This document shows positions 35,754 through 45,791 of a stretch of DNA of 47,907 bases, in pieces. The notes under the pieces are model-generated. The model saw only the letters and a program-made list of their open reading frames with translations. It made no database searches and had not been told where the DNA came from. Origin of the DNA: Streptosporangiales bacterium (GTDB taxonomy: Bacteria > Actinomycetota > Actinomycetes > Streptosporangiales > WHST01); assembly GCA_009379955.1 (NCBI GenBank), contig WHST01000037.1, positions 1 through 47,907 on the forward strand, written 5' to 3'. A program made the translations under genes and the position numbers. Position 1 is the first letter of the stretch, and each line of letters opens with the position of its first letter.

Positions 35754-37310
35754 ATGATGGCTGTCAGTTCGGTCGTGGCGGGGAAGCCGGTCACGGACGC
35801 TCCGGGCGGGACCGTCACGTCCCACAACCCGGCCACCCTCGACGAGGCCGTCGCCGAGGTCCGTTTCGGCGACAGCGGCACCTACCTCGCGGCGTGCCAG
35901 GCGGCGCGTGACGCGCAGGGCGCGTGGGCCGACGTGCCCGCGCCGGTGCGCGGGCGCGCGATCGCGCACATCGGGCGGGTCGTCGAGGCCAACGCCGAGC
36001 GGCTCGCCTCGATCGTCACCCGCGAGATCGGCAAGCCGTACGCCGAGGCGCTTGGCGAGGTCCGCGAGATCGTCGACACCTGCGACTTCTTCCTCGGCGA
36101 GGGCAGGCGGCTGTACGGCCAGACCGTGCCGAGCGAGATGCCGGACAAGCAGCTGTTCACCTTCCGCGAGCCGGTCGGGGTCGTGTCGGTCGTCACGGCG
36201 GGCAACTTCCCCGTGGCCGTGCCGTCGTGGTACCTCGTCCCGGCGCTGCTCGCGGGCAACGCCGTGGTGTGGAAGCCCGCAGACTACTCCCCCGCCTGCG
36301 CGCATGCGATGTACGAGCTGTTCGTCGAGGGCGGCGGCCTGCCCGACGGCGTGCTCAACCTGGTCCTGGCCGACGGCGAGCAGACGTTCGCCGGCCTCGA
36401 GCAGGCACTCGACGCGGGCTACGTCGACAAGATCGGCTTTACCGGCTCCAGCGCGGTGGGCTCGGAGATCGGCGCGCTCGCCGGCCGGCACCTGCAGTCG
36501 GCGTGCCTGGAGCTCGGCGGCAAGAACCCGATGGTCGTCACCCCGGCCGCCGACCTCGACCTCGCCGTCGAGGGGGCGCTGTTCTCCGGCTTCGGCACGG
36601 CGGGACAGCGGTGCACGTCCCTCGGCACGGTGATCGTGCACGAGAGCATCCACGACGAGTTCGTCCGCCGCTTCGACGAGGCGACCCGGTCGGCCGCGGT
36701 CGGCGACCCGACGCGGGAGGTCCTGTTCGGGCCGATGCTGCACGAGAAGTTCGCTGGCCGGTTCGAGGAGTACCTCGACTGGGTCGGCGACGGTCACCGC
36801 GTCCTCGGCTCCTCGGGTGTGGGCAGGATCACGGCCGGCAACCCGCGCGACGGGTTCGTCGGCGACGCGGACGGCGGCATCTTCTACCACCCCACGATCG
36901 TCGACGGCGTCGGCCGCGACGACCAGCTGTTCCTGGAGGAGACGTTCGGCCCGATCGTCGGCGTCGCGACGTACCGCACGTTCGACGAGGCGGTCGAGCT
37001 GGCCAACCTGCCGGGCTACGGGCTGTCCGCGGCGATCTACACCGACGACGCCAAGGAAGCGTTCCGCTTCCGGCGCGGGGTGAAGGCCGGCATGGTCAGC
37101 GTGAACAACTCGACGTCGGGCGCGGAGGCGCACCTGCCGTTCGGCGGCAACGGCAAGTCCGGCAACGGCAGCCGGCAGTCCGGCATCTGGGTGCTCGACC
37201 AGTTCACCCGCTGGCAGTCGCTCAACTGGGACTACTCCGGCAAGCTGCAGAAGGCCCAGATGGACGTTGCCGAGCTCGTCCCGAACACGACGTTCACCCT
37301 GCCCGACTGA
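35754..37310 (+). CDS. Aminoadipate-semialdehyde (piperideine-6-carboxylate) dehydrogenase
   Basis: A 518-residue aldehyde dehydrogenase. NAD site: VVWKPADYSP (about 180) and GFTGSSAVGSEIG (about 228). General-base Glu in LELGGKNPM (about 257) and catalytic Cys in GTAGQRCTS (about 291). The specific segments and the 42-base distance from lat point to the AmaB/Pcd type, oxidising the Lat product to 2-aminoadipate. An ATGATG at 35754 leaves the exact start open by one codon. GGGGGAGG lies upstream. Confidence 0.93.
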   Translation: MMAVSSVVAGKPVTDAPGGTVTSHNPATLDEAVAEVRFGDSGTYLAACQAARDAQGAWADVPAPVRGRAIAHIGRVVEANAERLASIVTREIGKPYAEALGEVREIVDTCDFFLGEGRRLYGQTVPSEMPDKQLFTFREPVGVVSVVTAGNFPVAVPSWYLVPALLAGNAVVWKPADYSPACAHAMYELFVEGGGLPDGVLNLVLADGEQTFAGLEQALDAGYVDKIGFTGSSAVGSEIGALAGRHLQSACLELGGKNPMVVTPAADLDLAVEGALFSGFGTAGQRCTSLGTVIVHESIHDEFVRRFDEATRSAAVGDPTREVLFGPMLHEKFAGRFEEYLDWVGDGHRVLGSSGVGRITAGNPRDGFVGDADGGIFYHPTIVDGVGRDDQLFLEETFGPIVGVATYRTFDEAVELANLPGYGLSAAIYTDDAKEAFRFRRGVKAGMVSVNNSTSGAEAHLPFGGNGKSGNGSRQSGIWVLDQFTRWQSLNWDYSGKLQKAQMDVAELVPNTTFTLPD

Positions 37311-37380
37311 CCTGCGTGAGCGCGCGAGGTGCGATCATGACGGTAGGTTGGGACACTCGGGGGTAGCAGAGGAGCGTCGC

Positions 37381-39606
37381 TTGTCGCCCAGCGACGAGCC
37401 GGTGGACCGGCACTTCACCGATGCCGTCTGGAGCCTTCCCGTGCTCGCCAGACGCCTCGATCCGCGGTCCCCGGTCGGCGACGGGACCATCCTGACCGGC
37501 GGTCAGCTCGCGCGGGTCTTCGACGCCATGGCCGCCAGCCGGCACCTCGACTTCGCGGCGCGGTGGCTGCGCTCCCAGGGCGAGGGCTTCTACACGATCG
37601 GCTCGGCCGGCCACGAGGCCAACGCGTTCGTCGCCGACGCGGTGCGGCCGACCGACCCGGCGCTGCTGCACTACCGGTCCGGCGCCTTCTACCTCGCCCG
37701 GGCCGCGCAGGTGCCGGGGCAGGAACCCGTCCGCGACGTCCTGCTCAGCCTCGTCGCCGCGGCCGAGGATCCGATCTCCGGCGGCCGGCACAAGGTCTTC
37801 GGCAACCACGCGCTGTCGATCATCCCGCAGACGTCCACGATCGCCTCGCACCTGCCGCGCGCGGTCGGCGTCGGGTTCGCGATCGGGCGGGCCGCGAAGC
37901 TACGGGTGCCGAGCGCCTGGCCGGACGACGCCATCGCCGTGTGCAGCTTCGGCGACGCGTCGGCCAACCACTCCACCGCCGTCGGCGCGATCAACACGGC
38001 CTGCCAGGTCAGCTACTCCGGCCTCCCGCTCCCGGTGCTGTTCGTCTGCGAGGACAACGGCATCGGGATCAGCGTCCCGACACCGCGCGGGTGGATCGAG
38101 ACGGCGTACGGCAACCGGCCGGGACTCGCCTACTTCGCCGCCGACGGCGCCGACCCGGAGAGCTGCCATGCCGCGGCCACCGCCGCCGTCGAGCACGTCC
38201 GCACCAGGCGGTCACCGGCGTTCCTGCACCTGTCCGTCGTGCGCTACCTGGCCCACGCCGGCACCGACGCCGAGATCGGCTACCGGAGCGCCGCGGAGAT
38301 CGAGGCCGACTACGCCCGCGACCCGCTCGTGGGCACCGCCACCCTGCTCGTCCGGTCGGGCGTCGCCAAGCCGCGCCAGGTGATCGACAGGTACGAGCGG
38401 ATCCGCGCCGACGTCATGGCCACGGCGGAGAAGGTCTGCGGCAGCCGGCGGCTGTCCAGCACCGCCGAGGTCACCGCGTCACTCGCGCCGCGGCGTCCGG
38501 CGCGGGTCGCCGAGGTCGCCACCACCGCGGCCGACGCGGAGGAGCGCAAGCGGATCTTCGAGGGCAGGCTGCCCGAGCACGAGGGCCCCGTCACGCTGGC
38601 CACCGCGATCAACCGTTCCCTCGCCGACGCGCTCGCCGTCCGCCAGGGCATGCTCGTGTACGGCGAGGACGTCGGCCGCAAGGGCGGCGTCTACGGCGTC
38701 ACGCAGCGGCTCGCGAAGCGGTTCGGCGCGGCACGGGTCTTCGACAGCCTGCTCGACGAGCAGTCGATCCTCGGCATCGCACTCGGCGCCGGCCTCACCG
38801 GGCTGCTGCCGGTGCCGGAGATCCAGTACCTCGCCTACCTGCACAACGCCGAGGACCAGCTGCGCGGCGAGGCGGCCACGCAGCAGTTCTTCTCGGCCGG
38901 CCAGTACCGCAACGGCATGGTCGTCCGGGTGGCCGGCCTCGCGTACCAGAAGGGCTTCGGCGGGCACTTCCACAACGACAACTCCGTCGGCGTCCTGCGC
39001 GACATCCCGGGCATCGTGATCGCCGCGCCGTCACGGCCCGACGACGCCGCCGCGATGATGCGCACCTGCCTCGCCGCGGCCGAGGTCGACGGCTCGGTCT
39101 GCGTCTACCTCGAGCCCATCGCGCTGTACCACACCAAGGACCTGCACACCGAGGGCGACGGCGGCTGGCTCGCCCCGTACGCGCCGCCGGAGGATTGGGA
39201 GTCCGCCCACGTGCCGCTCGGTCGCGCTCGTGTGTACGGCAACGGCAACGACCTGACGCTCGTGACGTACGGCAACGGGCTCGCGATGTCGCTGCGCGCC
39301 GCGACCACGCTGGAGAAGGCCGGCGTGGGCGTCCGCGTGCTCGACCTGCGGTGGCTCGCGCCGCTCCCGGTCGACGACCTCCTGCTGCACGCCAACGCGA
39401 CCGGCAAGGTCCTCGTCGTCGACGAGACCAGGCGCACCGGCGGCGTCTCCGAGGGCGTGATCGCCGCGCTCCTCGACGCGGGCTACCGCGGCCGGGTGAG
39501 CCGGGTGGCGAGCGAGGACAGCTTCATCCCGCTCGGCGACGCCGCCTACCACGTGCTGCTCGACGAGCGCGCCATCGAGTGGGAGGCGCGCGAGCTCTTC
39601 CACTGA
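37381..39606 (+). CDS. Fused E1 alpha-beta subunit of a 2-oxoacid dehydrogenase
   Basis: A 741-residue fusion. The alpha half (about 1-385) binds thiamine diphosphate through SFGDASANHSTAVGAINTA and ends its motif at EDNGIGISVPT. The beta half (about 400-741) has VYGEDVGRKGGVYGVTQRL, VFDSLLDEQSILGIALGAGL and VRVLDLRWLAPLPVDDLL. TTG at 37381 is taken as the start because AGAGGAG lies just before it. Such enzymes feed acyl groups to a lipoyl E2, which is not encoded here. Behind the lysine genes, 2-oxoadipate is an attractive substrate; branched-chain oxoacids are the alternative. Confidence 0.9.
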   Translation: MSPSDEPVDRHFTDAVWSLPVLARRLDPRSPVGDGTILTGGQLARVFDAMAASRHLDFAARWLRSQGEGFYTIGSAGHEANAFVADAVRPTDPALLHYRSGAFYLARAAQVPGQEPVRDVLLSLVAAAEDPISGGRHKVFGNHALSIIPQTSTIASHLPRAVGVGFAIGRAAKLRVPSAWPDDAIAVCSFGDASANHSTAVGAINTACQVSYSGLPLPVLFVCEDNGIGISVPTPRGWIETAYGNRPGLAYFAADGADPESCHAAATAAVEHVRTRRSPAFLHLSVVRYLAHAGTDAEIGYRSAAEIEADYARDPLVGTATLLVRSGVAKPRQVIDRYERIRADVMATAEKVCGSRRLSSTAEVTASLAPRRPARVAEVATTAADAEERKRIFEGRLPEHEGPVTLATAINRSLADALAVRQGMLVYGEDVGRKGGVYGVTQRLAKRFGAARVFDSLLDEQSILGIALGAGLTGLLPVPEIQYLAYLHNAEDQLRGEAATQQFFSAGQYRNGMVVRVAGLAYQKGFGGHFHNDNSVGVLRDIPGIVIAAPSRPDDAAAMMRTCLAAAEVDGSVCVYLEPIALYHTKDLHTEGDGGWLAPYAPPEDWESAHVPLGRARVYGNGNDLTLVTYGNGLAMSLRAATTLEKAGVGVRVLDLRWLAPLPVDDLLLHANATGKVLVVDETRRTGGVSEGVIAALLDAGYRGRVSRVASEDSFIPLGDAAYHVLLDERAIEWEARELFH

Positions 39607-39711
39607 CCGCGCCGTCCTCCCCTGGCCGGATCAGGCCACTGGTGGCATGGGTCGCCACGCGGACGGATACCGTCCCACCGCAACCCATAACAATGCCGGG
39701 AGGAACGCGCG

Positions 39712-40716
39712 ATGACGTCGCCGTCCATGGAGTCGGCGGAGCGGTCCGACATCACGGTCGTCGGGCGCAAGCCCGTGCTGCTGTCGCGACTGAAGGTCGC
39801 CCTGTTCGTGGCCGCGGTGCTGGTGGTCCTGTTCCTCCTCGGCGACCTGGTCAACCTGGTACTCGGCGTGGCCGGCGGCGTGTTCGCCGTGACGCAGGTG
39901 TCCATCGTCAACCGCGCCCTCACCAGGCTCGCCGGTCCACTGAGGCGCCGGCGTGCGGCGAACCCCCGGCAGCCCGCGAACGTCGCGGACCGGATCGAGG
40001 TGCGCGCCGACCAGATCACCGCGTTAGGACCGCTCGGCGAGGTCGCCGGGCTCCGCCGGTCGGGCGACGGCGTGCTCACCGTCTCCGACCATCACGGCGA
40101 GCCCCACCTGCACGTCGCCGGCGTCGACACCGCGTCGATCGGCCTCCGCGGCTTCGACCCCGAGGCGGTCGGTCACGCGGCGCTCGAGCGCGGCTGGGCG
40201 TGGCGGTCGCCAAGGACCGGCGCCGTCGTCAGGCCGTACGGTGACGAGCCGGGTGTCGGCGTCGAGATCGCGCTGCGCGACGGCGTGCTCGGTGCCGGTA
40301 CCGCCACGAAGGCGTTCCTCGTCCCCGTCGTCGTCCTCGGGCTCGCGGCGTTCGCGACGATCGTCGCCGCCTTCTACGCCGACCTGACGACCGCGGTCAC
40401 GATCAGCGTCGCCGCGGGCGGCTTCGGCCTCGCGGTGCTGGGCATCATGGGCGCGACGTTCGCCGTCCGCCGGCTGTCGCCTCTCACGGTGACGATCGAC
40501 CGCGACCGGCTGGCGGTGCGATACGGCGCGATGCCTGCCGAGACGGTCACCCGGTGGTCGGTCGCCAGGGGCACCGCCGGCCGACGTTGGGTCCGGCTGC
40601 GCGACGAGTACGGCAAGGCGCGTGCGCTCGTCCCGCTGCGGCCGAAGCGCAGGGAGGTGCTGACGGCGCTGTGGTCGTACGGCTGGCCGGTGACAGACGA
40701 CAAGGGCCCCGGCTGA
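39712..40716 (+). CDS. Membrane protein with four helices, unknown function
   Basis: A 334-residue protein. Two hydrophobic pairs lie at about 29-62 (VALFVAAVLVVLFLLGDLV, VLGVAGGVFAVTQVS) and about 200-252 (AFLVPVVVLGLAAFATIVAA, VAAGGFGLAVLGIMGATFAV). Soluble beta-rich segments lie between them (about 92-195) and at the C-terminus (about 255-334), the latter resembling a bacterial PH-like domain (LTVTIDRDRLAVRYG). No catalytic residues stand out. GGGAGG precedes the ATG. Confidence 0.75.
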   Translation: MTSPSMESAERSDITVVGRKPVLLSRLKVALFVAAVLVVLFLLGDLVNLVLGVAGGVFAVTQVSIVNRALTRLAGPLRRRRAANPRQPANVADRIEVRADQITALGPLGEVAGLRRSGDGVLTVSDHHGEPHLHVAGVDTASIGLRGFDPEAVGHAALERGWAWRSPRTGAVVRPYGDEPGVGVEIALRDGVLGAGTATKAFLVPVVVLGLAAFATIVAAFYADLTTAVTISVAAGGFGLAVLGIMGATFAVRRLSPLTVTIDRDRLAVRYGAMPAETVTRWSVARGTAGRRWVRLRDEYGKARALVPLRPKRREVLTALWSYGWPVTDDKGPG

Positions 40717-40720
40717 CGGG

Positions 40721-40798
40721 ACGTCACCTCACGAACGTGGACTTCACCTCGTCCCGGCACGAGGTGAAGTCCGTGTTGATCACGTTAACGTGATCAAC
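40721..40798 (+). repeat. Compound palindromic repeat, copy 2
   Basis: The best-preserved copy. A hairpin at 40739-40772 has a 14-base perfect stem (GGACTTCACCTCGT) and loop CCCGGC. It is followed two bases later by a perfect 24-base palindrome at 40775-40798 with half-site GTTGATCACGTT. A partial CACCTCAC block precedes. It sits between the stops of two convergent genes (40716 and 40828). Confidence 0.85.
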
Positions 40799-40827
40799 GG
40801 GGACAAGCCGGGCGCCGGGTCAGGGGG

Positions 40828-41430
40828 TCAGGTGGCGAGGAGGTCGCGCAGGACGGGGATCAGGGCGCGGAAGGCGCGGCCGCGGTGGCTGATCGCGTCC
40901 TTCTCGTCCGGCGACAGTTCGGCCGTCGTACGCGTCTCGCCCTCGGGGACGAAGACGGGGTCGTAGCCGAAGCCACCACCACCGCGCGGCTCGCGGACGA
41001 CCAGACCGGGCAGGGTTCCCTCGACGACGCGTTCGGTGCCGTCGGGGAGCGCCACCGCGGCGGCGCAGACGAACGACGCGCCGCGACGCTCGTCGGGGAC
41101 GTCGGCGAGCTGGTCGAGTACCAGCGCGAGGTTCGTGCGGTCGTCACCGTCGCGTCCCGACCAGCGCGCGGACAGGACGCCCGGCATGCCGTTCAGCGCG
41201 TCGACAGCGATGCCCGAGTCGTCGGCGACCGACGGCAGTGCCGTCGCCGATGCGAAGGCGCGCGCCTTGAGCAGCGCGTTGTCCGCGAACGTTGCGCCGG
41301 TCTCGGCGACGTCGGGCACCTCGGGGAACGCGGACGCGTCGACGATCTCCGCACCGATCCCCGCGGCCGCGAGGATGCGCCGCAGCTCCTCGACCTTGTG
41401 CGCGTTGCGCGTGGCGAGCAGGAGCCTCAC
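40828..41430 (-). CDS. rdgB: Non-canonical purine NTP pyrophosphatase (RdgB/HAM1)
   Basis: A 200-residue house-cleaning enzyme that hydrolyses ITP, XTP and dITP to monophosphates. It has the N-terminal [18 protein letters not shown] with substrate-binding [18 protein letters not shown] with the catalytic Asp pair, and [11 protein letters not shown] and SHRGRAF near the end. The GTG start overlaps the rph stop by four bases, the usual rph-rdgB coupling in actinomycetes. Confidence 0.96.
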   Translation of the reverse strand: MRLLLATRNAHKVEELRRILAAAGIGAEIVDASAFPEVPDVAETGATFADNALLKARAFASATALPSVADDSGIAVDALNGMPGVLSARWSGRDGDDRTNLALVLDQLADVPDERRGASFVCAAAVALPDGTERVVEGTLPGLVVREPRGGGGFGYDPVFVPEGETRTTAELSPDEKDAISHRGRAFRALIPVLRDLLAT

Positions 41431-42155
41431 GACGCGAGAGCGGCCTGCTGGATCTGGGTGAGCTGCGCGCAACCCTTCGCGGCGAGGTCGAGCAGCGCGT
41501 CGAGCTCCTCCCTCGCGAGCGGCTCGCCCTCGGCGGTGCCCTGCACCTCGACGAACGCGCCGTCGCCGGTGCACACGACGTTGAGGTCGGTCTCCGCGGC
41601 GACGTCCTCCTCGTAGCAGAGGTCGAGGCGCGGCTCGTCGCCGATGAGCCCCACGCTGACCGCGGCGACGGACCTGACGAGGGGCTGGGCCTTCTTGCCG
41701 ATCATCCCGCCCCTGGCATGCATCCACGCGACGGCGTCGCACAGCGCGACGTACGCGCCGGTGATCGCGGCCGTGCGGGTGCCGCCGTCGGCCTGCAGGA
41801 CGTCGCAGTCGAGCTGGACGGTGTTCTCGCCGAGCGCCTTCATGTCGACACACGGACGGAGCGCGCGGCCGACGAGCCGGGAGATCTCGTGGGTGCGGCC
41901 GCCCACCTTGCCGCGGACGGACTCGCGGTCGTTGCGTGACGAGGTCGCGCGCGGCAGCATCGCGTACTCGGCGGTGACCCAGCCGAGCCCCGACTCGCGC
42001 CGCCATCGCGGCACCCCTGCCGTGACACTCGCGGTGCACAGCACCCTCGTGCGGCCGAACTCGCAGAGCACGGACCCCTCCGGGGCATCGGTCCAGCCCC
42101 GGGTGAGGCGTATCTCGCGGAGCTCCTCGGCAGTACGTTCGTCTGGACGGGACAT
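41427..42155 (-). CDS. rph: Ribonuclease PH
   Basis: A 242-residue phosphorolytic 3'-5' exoribonuclease that trims tRNA 3' ends. Visible marks are [25 protein letters not shown]-type start (about 18-42), [24 protein letters not shown] with phosphate-binding Arg residues (about 78-99), [20 protein letters not shown] (about 115-134) and [15 protein letters not shown] (about 178). Length and order match family members. It is coupled to rdgB and follows the metallo-hydrolase gene by 24 bases. Confidence 0.97.
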   Translation of the reverse strand: MSRPDERTAEELREIRLTRGWTDAPEGSVLCEFGRTRVLCTASVTAGVPRWRRESGLGWVTAEYAMLPRATSSRNDRESVRGKVGGRTHEISRLVGRALRPCVDMKALGENTVQLDCDVLQADGGTRTAAITGAYVALCDAVAWMHARGGMIGKKAQPLVRSVAAVSVGLIGDEPRLDLCYEEDVAAETDLNVVCTGDGAFVEVQGTAEGEPLAREELDALLDLAAKGCAQLTQIQQAALAS

Positions 42156-42179
42156 GCGCGCGAGCCTACCGATCAGGCG

Positions 42180-42929
42180 TCAGACCTCGTACACCGCGCC
42201 CGGGCGCGCCAGCTCGACGTCACCGTCGTACGTCTCGCGCGCCTCGGCGAGGATGCGGTCCTTCGGGGTCCACGGCGGCAGGTGCGTCAGCACGAGCCGG
42301 CGGGCCGCCGCGCGCCGCGCATGCTCGCCCGCCTGCCGTCCGGTGAGGTGCACGCCGTCGGGCACCTTCCACTCCGTCAGCAGCGACGCCTCGCAGAGGA
42401 AGAGGTCGGCGTCGCGCGCCGCCTCGACCAGGTTGTCATCGACGGAGGAGTCGCCGCTGTAGGTGAGCACGGCGCCGTCGTGCTCGATGCGCATCGCGTA
42501 CGCCTCGATCGCGTGCCAGACGCGCCTGACGGTCACCCGGAGCGGCCCGACGTCGTAGCCCGCGCCGTCGGCCCACTCGTGGAAGTCGAAGGTCTCGGCC
42601 ATGCCGGCCGGCTCGACGTACTCGTACGCGGTGTCCATGCGCGCGTTGACGCCCGGCGGGCCGTAGACGGGAATCCTCGGCGCGGGGCCCTCGGGACGGT
42701 ACTTGCGCGCCACGTAGTACGAGCACAGGTCGAGGCAGTGGTCGGCGTGCAGGTGCGACAGCAGCACCGCGTCGACGCCGTACAGGACGTCCTCCTGCTG
42801 CAGCCGGCTCACCGAGCCGTTGCCCATGTCGAGGACGACGCGGAAGCCGTCGACCTCGAGCAGGTACGAGGACGCGGGTCCCTCGGGACCGGGGAAGCTG
42901 CCGGAACACCCCAGCACCGTGAGCCGCAT
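42180..42929 (-). CDS. Metallo-beta-lactamase-fold hydrolase (RNase Z/cAMP phosphodiesterase-like)
   Basis: A 249-residue MBL-fold protein. The metal motif LLSHLHADHCLDL is at about 58-70, with further ligands in TYSGDSS (about 159) and VLTHLPPW (about 222). The segment MRLTVLGCSGSFPGPEGPAS is typical of the RNase Z-like branch found beside rph and murI in actinomycetes, often labelled cyclic-nucleotide-degrading. The substrate is uncertain. Cytoplasmic; part of the murI-rph run. Confidence 0.9.
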   Translation of the reverse strand: MRLTVLGCSGSFPGPEGPASSYLLEVDGFRVVLDMGNGSVSRLQQEDVLYGVDAVLLSHLHADHCLDLCSYYVARKYRPEGPAPRIPVYGPPGVNARMDTAYEYVEPAGMAETFDFHEWADGAGYDVGPLRVTVRRVWHAIEAYAMRIEHDGAVLTYSGDSSVDDNLVEAARDADLFLCEASLLTEWKVPDGVHLTGRQAGEHARRAAARRLVLTHLPPWTPKDRILAEARETYDGDVELARPGAVYEV

Positions 42930-42966
42930 ACCCCGACTGTGCCACACGCACGGCCGAGGGCCTGGG

Positions 42967-43590
42967 TCATTCGGTGGCGACGCGCACGCCGAGCGCGACG
43001 AGGGTGACGCCGAGCAGCGCGTCCTGGACGCGTCGTACCCGCGGCGACCTGAGCAGGTGCCGCGCCCTGCCGACACCGAGGGACACCAGGCTGAGCCCGG
43101 TGAGGCTGAACGCGACCGCGATCGCCGCCAGCCCGAGCGCGACGGGAAGCGCCTGCGCGGGGTCGCTCGGGACGAACTGCGGCAGGCTCGCCATGAAGAA
43201 CAGCGTCGCCTTCGGGTTGGTCAGGTTGGTGAGCAGGCCCTGCAGGAACGGCGTGCCACGGCGGATCCCGCGCTCGTCTGGGTCCTCGACGTCGTGCTTC
43301 ACCCGACCCGCCCGCCATGCCGCCCACAGCGACCGGCCGCCGAGCACCACGAGGACGAACTCACCGACCAGCTTGACCGCCTGGAACGCCACCTCGCTGC
43401 GCAGCAGCAGCTCGGCCAGCCCCACGGCGACCGCGACGGCGTGCACGAACAGCCCGAGTGCGCAGCCGACGGCGGTACGGAGCCCCGCGCCCGCGCCGGC
43501 GCGCAGCGTGTTGCGCACGACGACCGCGGTGTCGAGGCCGGGAGTGACCGTGATGAGCAGGCACAGGACGAGGAACGGCAGCAACTCCAT
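42967..43590 (-). CDS. LysE/RhtB-family amino-acid exporter
   Basis: A 207-residue integral membrane protein with six hydrophobic segments. The family signature TPGLDTAVVVRNTLRAGAGAG (split here as TPGLDTAVVV and RNTLRAGAGAG, about 16-37) and LLTNLTNPKATLFFMASLPQ are clear. It exports amino acids or derivatives; the substrate cannot be told. It begins two bases after the stop of murI, so the two are surely co-transcribed, which is unusual for this cluster. Confidence 0.9.
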   Translation of the reverse strand: MELLPFLVLCLLITVTPGLDTAVVVRNTLRAGAGAGLRTAVGCALGLFVHAVAVAVGLAELLLRSEVAFQAVKLVGEFVLVVLGGRSLWAAWRAGRVKHDVEDPDERGIRRGTPFLQGLLTNLTNPKATLFFMASLPQFVPSDPAQALPVALGLAAIAVAFSLTGLSLVSLGVGRARHLLRSPRVRRVQDALLGVTLVALGVRVATE

Positions 43591-43592
43591 GG

Positions 43593-44426
43593 TCAGCCGG
43601 CCCGCTCGACCTCGTCGATCTGCCCGACCTGGTCCGCGAGCGTGCCGGCACGCCTGATCACGGGGCCGAGGAACCGGTGCGCGAGCCGGGCGAAGGAGTG
43701 CTCGTCGCCGGTCGTGAGGAAGTGGTGCCGTGGCTCCGGCAGGCCGTCGGGACGGGCGAGGCCGCTGTCGTGCAGCTCGCGGTAGACGTCCTTCGCGGTC
43801 TCCTCCGCACTCGACACGAGCGTCACCTCGTCGCCCATGACGTAGGAGATGACCGCCGACAGCAGCGGGTAGTGGGTGCAGCCGAGCACGAGCGTGTCGA
43901 CGCCGGCCGCCTGCACCGGCGCGAGGTACTCACGCGCGACGTCGACGAGCTCGTCGCTCGTCGTGATGCCCGCCTCGACGAACTCGACGAACCGCGGACA
44001 GGCGACGGTGGTCACCGACAGGTGCGGCGCCGCGGCGAACGCGTCGTGGTACGCGCCCGACGTCTTCGTCGCCTGGGTGCAGATCACACCGACCCGACCG
44101 TTCCTCGTCGCACCCGCCGCGCGGCGCGCGGCGGGCCGGATCACCTCGACGACCGGGATGTCGTACCGCTCCCGCGCGTCGCGGAGCACCGCCGAGCTCG
44201 CCGCGTTGCACGCGATCACCAGCATCTTCACGCCCTGGGCGACGAGCTCGTCGAGCATCTCGATGGCGAACGCGCGCACCTGGGCGATCGGTCGCGGACC
44301 GTACGGACAGCGCGCGGTGTCGCCGACGTACAGGACGGGCTCGTGGGGTAGTTGGTCGAGGACGGCGCGGGCGACAGTCAGCCCACCCACGCCGCTGTCG
44401 AAGATTCCGATGGGAGCGTCGGCCAC
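43593..44426 (-). CDS. murI: Glutamate racemase
   Basis: A 277-residue enzyme making D-glutamate for peptidoglycan. It has [16 protein letters not shown] at about 5-20, [12 protein letters not shown], the first catalytic Cys in [12 protein letters not shown] (about 74) and the second in [11 protein letters not shown] (about 186). The GTG at 44426 gives the standard N-terminus [12 protein letters not shown]. It starts 11 bases after the sigma-factor gene ends, so stress-module transcription probably runs into it. Confidence 0.97.
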   Translation of the reverse strand: MADAPIGIFDSGVGGLTVARAVLDQLPHEPVLYVGDTARCPYGPRPIAQVRAFAIEMLDELVAQGVKMLVIACNAASSAVLRDARERYDIPVVEVIRPAARRAAGATRNGRVGVICTQATKTSGAYHDAFAAAPHLSVTTVACPRFVEFVEAGITTSDELVDVAREYLAPVQAAGVDTLVLGCTHYPLLSAVISYVMGDEVTLVSSAEETAKDVYRELHDSGLARPDGLPEPRHHFLTTGDEHSFARLAHRFLGPVIRRAGTLADQVGQIDEVERAG

Positions 44427-44437
44427 GAGACACCACC

Positions 44438-45688
44438 TTACGGCGGAGCGGCGACCTCGGCACGGCGTTTGCGGAGGAAGCGGCGCTCCGCCTCGGGGAC
44501 GACGGCGGCGAGCGCCAGGTCGTACTGCGCCACCGCCTCGTCGCGGCGACCCAACCGGCCCAGCAGCTCGGCCCTCGTGGAGTACAGCAGGTGGTGGCGG
44601 CCCAGCCGGTCGTCGAGGCCGGCCAGCAGCGCCAGGCCCGCCTCCGCGCCGTCGCTCTCGGCGACGGCGACGGCACGGTTGAGCCGCACGATCGGGGAAC
44701 CCGTCCGCTCGTCGAGCAACGCGTAGAGCGCGGCGATCGCCGCCCAGTCGGGGCCGTCGGCGCCTGCGCTCACGTGCTCGGCGGCGATCGCCGCCTGGAG
44801 TGCGTAGTGACCGGCGACGCGTGACATCCGCAGTGACCGTTCCGTCAGTGCCAGGCCCTCCGCGATCTCGGTGGCGTTCCATCGTGACCTGTCCTGGTCG
44901 CGGAGCAGGACGACCTCGCCGCCGGCGTCGATCCTGGCGTCGCGCCGCGAGTGGTGGAGAAGCATCAGGGCCAGGAGCGCGGCCGGTTCCGGCTCGTCCG
45001 GCGCCTGCCCGACGAGGATGCGGGTGAGCCGGATCGCGTCGTCGCACAGCTCGGCACGGATCAGCCGGTCGCCCTGCGTCGCGGCGTACCCCTCGGTGAA
45101 GACGAGGTAGAGCACGGTGAGGACGGCGGGCAGCCGCTCCGGCAGCTCGGCGTCGCTGGGCACGCGGTACGGGATGCCGGCCCCGGCGATCTTCTTCTTC
45201 GCGCGGGTGATGCGGGCGGCCATCGTCGGCTCGGCGACGAGGAACAGGCGCGCGACCTCGGGTGTCGTGAGCCCGCCGAGCAGCCGAGCCGTCAGCGCCA
45301 CCCGTGCCTCCGGCGCCAGAGTGGGGTGGCAGCAGGTGAACAGCAGGCGCAGCCGTTCGTCGGGAATCGTGGTCACGCCGGTCACCTCGTCGTCCGGGAG
45401 CGCGCGCGGGTCGTCGACGTCGTCGGTCACCAGCAGCGGCAGCCTGCGGGCGAGCGTCGTCTCGCGTCGCCTCCGGTCGAGCGCGCGCCGGCGCGCGGTG
45501 GTGAGCAGCCACGCGGGTGGGTTGCGGGGGACGCCGTCGCGGCGCCAGGTGGTCACCGCGGTCGCGTAGGAGTCCTGCAGCACCTCCTCGGCGAGGTCGA
45601 TGCTCCGCAGCTCGCGGGCGAGCAGCGCGAGCAGGCGCGACCAGTGCGTCCGGTGCGCCTGCTCGACGGCCTGACCCGCGTCGGTCAT
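44438..45688 (-). CDS. ECF42-type RNA polymerase sigma factor
   Basis: A 416-residue protein, twice the length of ordinary ECF sigmas. Region 2 lies at about 15-80 ([20 protein letters not shown]) and region 4 at about 135-185 ([20 protein letters not shown], then [11 protein letters not shown]). A long C-terminal extension of helical TPR-like repeats fills 190-416 ([32 protein letters not shown]). This layout, with YCII-type partner genes upstream, defines the ECF42 group. There is no anti-sigma gene; the extension itself is thought to regulate activity. Confidence 0.92.
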   Translation of the reverse strand: MTDAGQAVEQAHRTHWSRLLALLARELRSIDLAEEVLQDSYATAVTTWRRDGVPRNPPAWLLTTARRRALDRRRRETTLARRLPLLVTDDVDDPRALPDDEVTGVTTIPDERLRLLFTCCHPTLAPEARVALTARLLGGLTTPEVARLFLVAEPTMAARITRAKKKIAGAGIPYRVPSDAELPERLPAVLTVLYLVFTEGYAATQGDRLIRAELCDDAIRLTRILVGQAPDEPEPAALLALMLLHHSRRDARIDAGGEVVLLRDQDRSRWNATEIAEGLALTERSLRMSRVAGHYALQAAIAAEHVSAGADGPDWAAIAALYALLDERTGSPIVRLNRAVAVAESDGAEAGLALLAGLDDRLGRHHLLYSTRAELLGRLGRRDEAVAQYDLALAAVVPEAERRFLRKRRAEVAAPP

Positions 45689-45791
45689 GAGCCGTTCTCC
45701 AAAGTGAGCATCGCAGCGGTTCGGAGCGCGCGGCGCCACCACCCGCCCACCGAGCGAGGAGCGGAGCGGCGGAGAACGGCGGGACACTCGC

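Noticed and set aside
37563-40244. Long Arg/Ala-rich plus-strand frame overlapping the E1 gene
   Set aside because: It is the +1 shadow of the well-supported E1 and membrane-protein genes and has no recognisable domain.
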